Assembly (NCBI GenBank): GCA_916610825.1
Contig: OU744454.1
Coordinates: 459,001 to 523,000 of the forward strand
From: Haliclystus octoradiatus
Taxonomy: Eukaryota > Cnidaria > Staurozoa > Stauromedusae > Haliclystidae
DNA length: 64,000 nucleotides
Direction: 5' to 3'
The notes beneath the pieces were generated by a model. The model did no database searches and was not told the origin of the DNA. It was given only the letters and a program-made list of their open reading frames with translations. The position numbers were made by a program, and so were the translations under genes. Within the stretch, counting starts at the first letter, position 1. The number at the start of each line of letters is the position of its first letter. Shown piece by piece: positions 63,633 to 64,000 of this stretch.

Positions 63633-64000
63633 TTAGCGTTTGACAAGGCAACAGCACAATTTGCTTTTCGCGGATTCAAATATTTGCCTAAATGCCTTGC
63701 GAAAGGACGTACTCATGTAAGCACATATCACAGGGTTACAGGTTGAGCTCAAACACGCCATAACCACACCAAATCCTATGATTTCAAAGTTATCCGATTG
63801 TACATTTAATCCATACAGAATTGAACCGACGGATATCGGAGTCCAACAAAGAAAGAAAGCAACAACAACAACGAATAACATTCTTGTAGTGCGGGCTTCT
63901 CTTGCCAATCTTCGCATTCCGGCAGAAGGGACGAGTTTAGCTGTGGACATTGACACAATGCTAGTACTGCTTGTAGATTTGGAAGCGCATAGATCAAGCT
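63633..64000 (-). CDS. Class A GPCR, C-terminal part (third loop, TM6, TM7, tail), runs off the window
   Basis: The minus-strand frame is open from the right edge to the stop at 63633. Reading inward: a basic third intracellular loop (MRRLAREARTTRM), TM6 with FFLCWTPISV (the C-W-x-P motif), a short extracellular loop, TM7 ending SSTCNPVICAYMSTSF, then helix 8 (FRKAFRQIF) and a cysteine-rich tail (LCCCLVKR) that could be palmitoylated. This is rhodopsin-family; the pattern fits aminergic, melatonin-like or orphan receptors, and the ligand cannot be told from this part. In the NPxxY motif the tyrosine position is cysteine (NPVIC). The start and TM1-5 lie outside the window. Confidence 0.93.
   Translation of the reverse strand, partial: LDLCASKSTSSTSIVSMSTAKLVPSAGMRRLAREARTTRMLFVVVVAFFLCWTPISVGSILYGLNVQSDNFEIIGFGVVMACLSSTCNPVICAYMSTSFRKAFRQIFESAKSKLCCCLVKR

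Overview
The window is animal nuclear DNA: AT-rich, intron-dense, with introns often only 70-100 bp, canonical GT-AG splice sites, very long (ATT)n microsatellites and many short terminal-inverted-repeat (TIR) DNA transposons inside introns. The gene set (PDZ/RGS-like RhoGEF, class A GPCR, U2AF35, ketohexokinase, UGGT, Rubicon, AGPS) is metazoan. Spacing of about 8 kb per gene suggests a compact invertebrate genome, for example tunicate- or sponge-sized. I cannot name the phylum from sequence alone.

Layout. (1) 1829-20219, plus: 57 coding exons of a PDZ-RGSL-C1-DH-PH RhoGEF (LARG/PDZ-RhoGEF/RhoGEF2 family); the start of the PDZ lies before the window. (2) 21283-28922, plus: complete 10-exon U2AF1 (U2AF35), its introns loaded with hAT and Harbinger-type elements, foldback hairpins and (ATT)n. 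(3) 29202-30137, minus: single-exon ketohexokinase, convergent with U2AF1. (4) 30138-33065: spacer with a LINE remnant. (5) 33066-47167, plus: UDP-glucose:glycoprotein glucosyltransferase, 46 exons, lacking only the signal-peptide exon(s). (6) 48015-51998, minus: Rubicon-like protein with a complete C-terminal Rubicon homology domain and no RUN domain. (7) 52835-54586, minus: single-exon alkylglycerone-phosphate synthase. (8) 56163-62052, plus: a 1,426-residue coiled-coil protein I do not recognise, in three exons. (9) 63633-64000, minus: C-terminal end of a class A GPCR running off the right edge.

The genes are unrelated housekeeping and signalling loci and do not form a pathway. Every multi-exon model was assembled by hand from splice sites and reading phase. 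The RhoGEF (4,502 nt), U2AF1 (720), UGGT (4,423), Rubicon (2,307) and coiled-coil (4,281) chains all keep an open frame to a stop, which supports the exon calls; single-base boundary errors remain possible.

The strongest unexplained structures are two perfect foldback hairpins set inside inverted (ATT)n arrays, with a Harbinger-like insertion whose empty site is preserved in the same intron (26247-27700); a dense cluster of the palindrome TTCATGAA confined to both introns of the unknown coiled-coil gene; and several non-autonomous transposons with exact target-site duplications.
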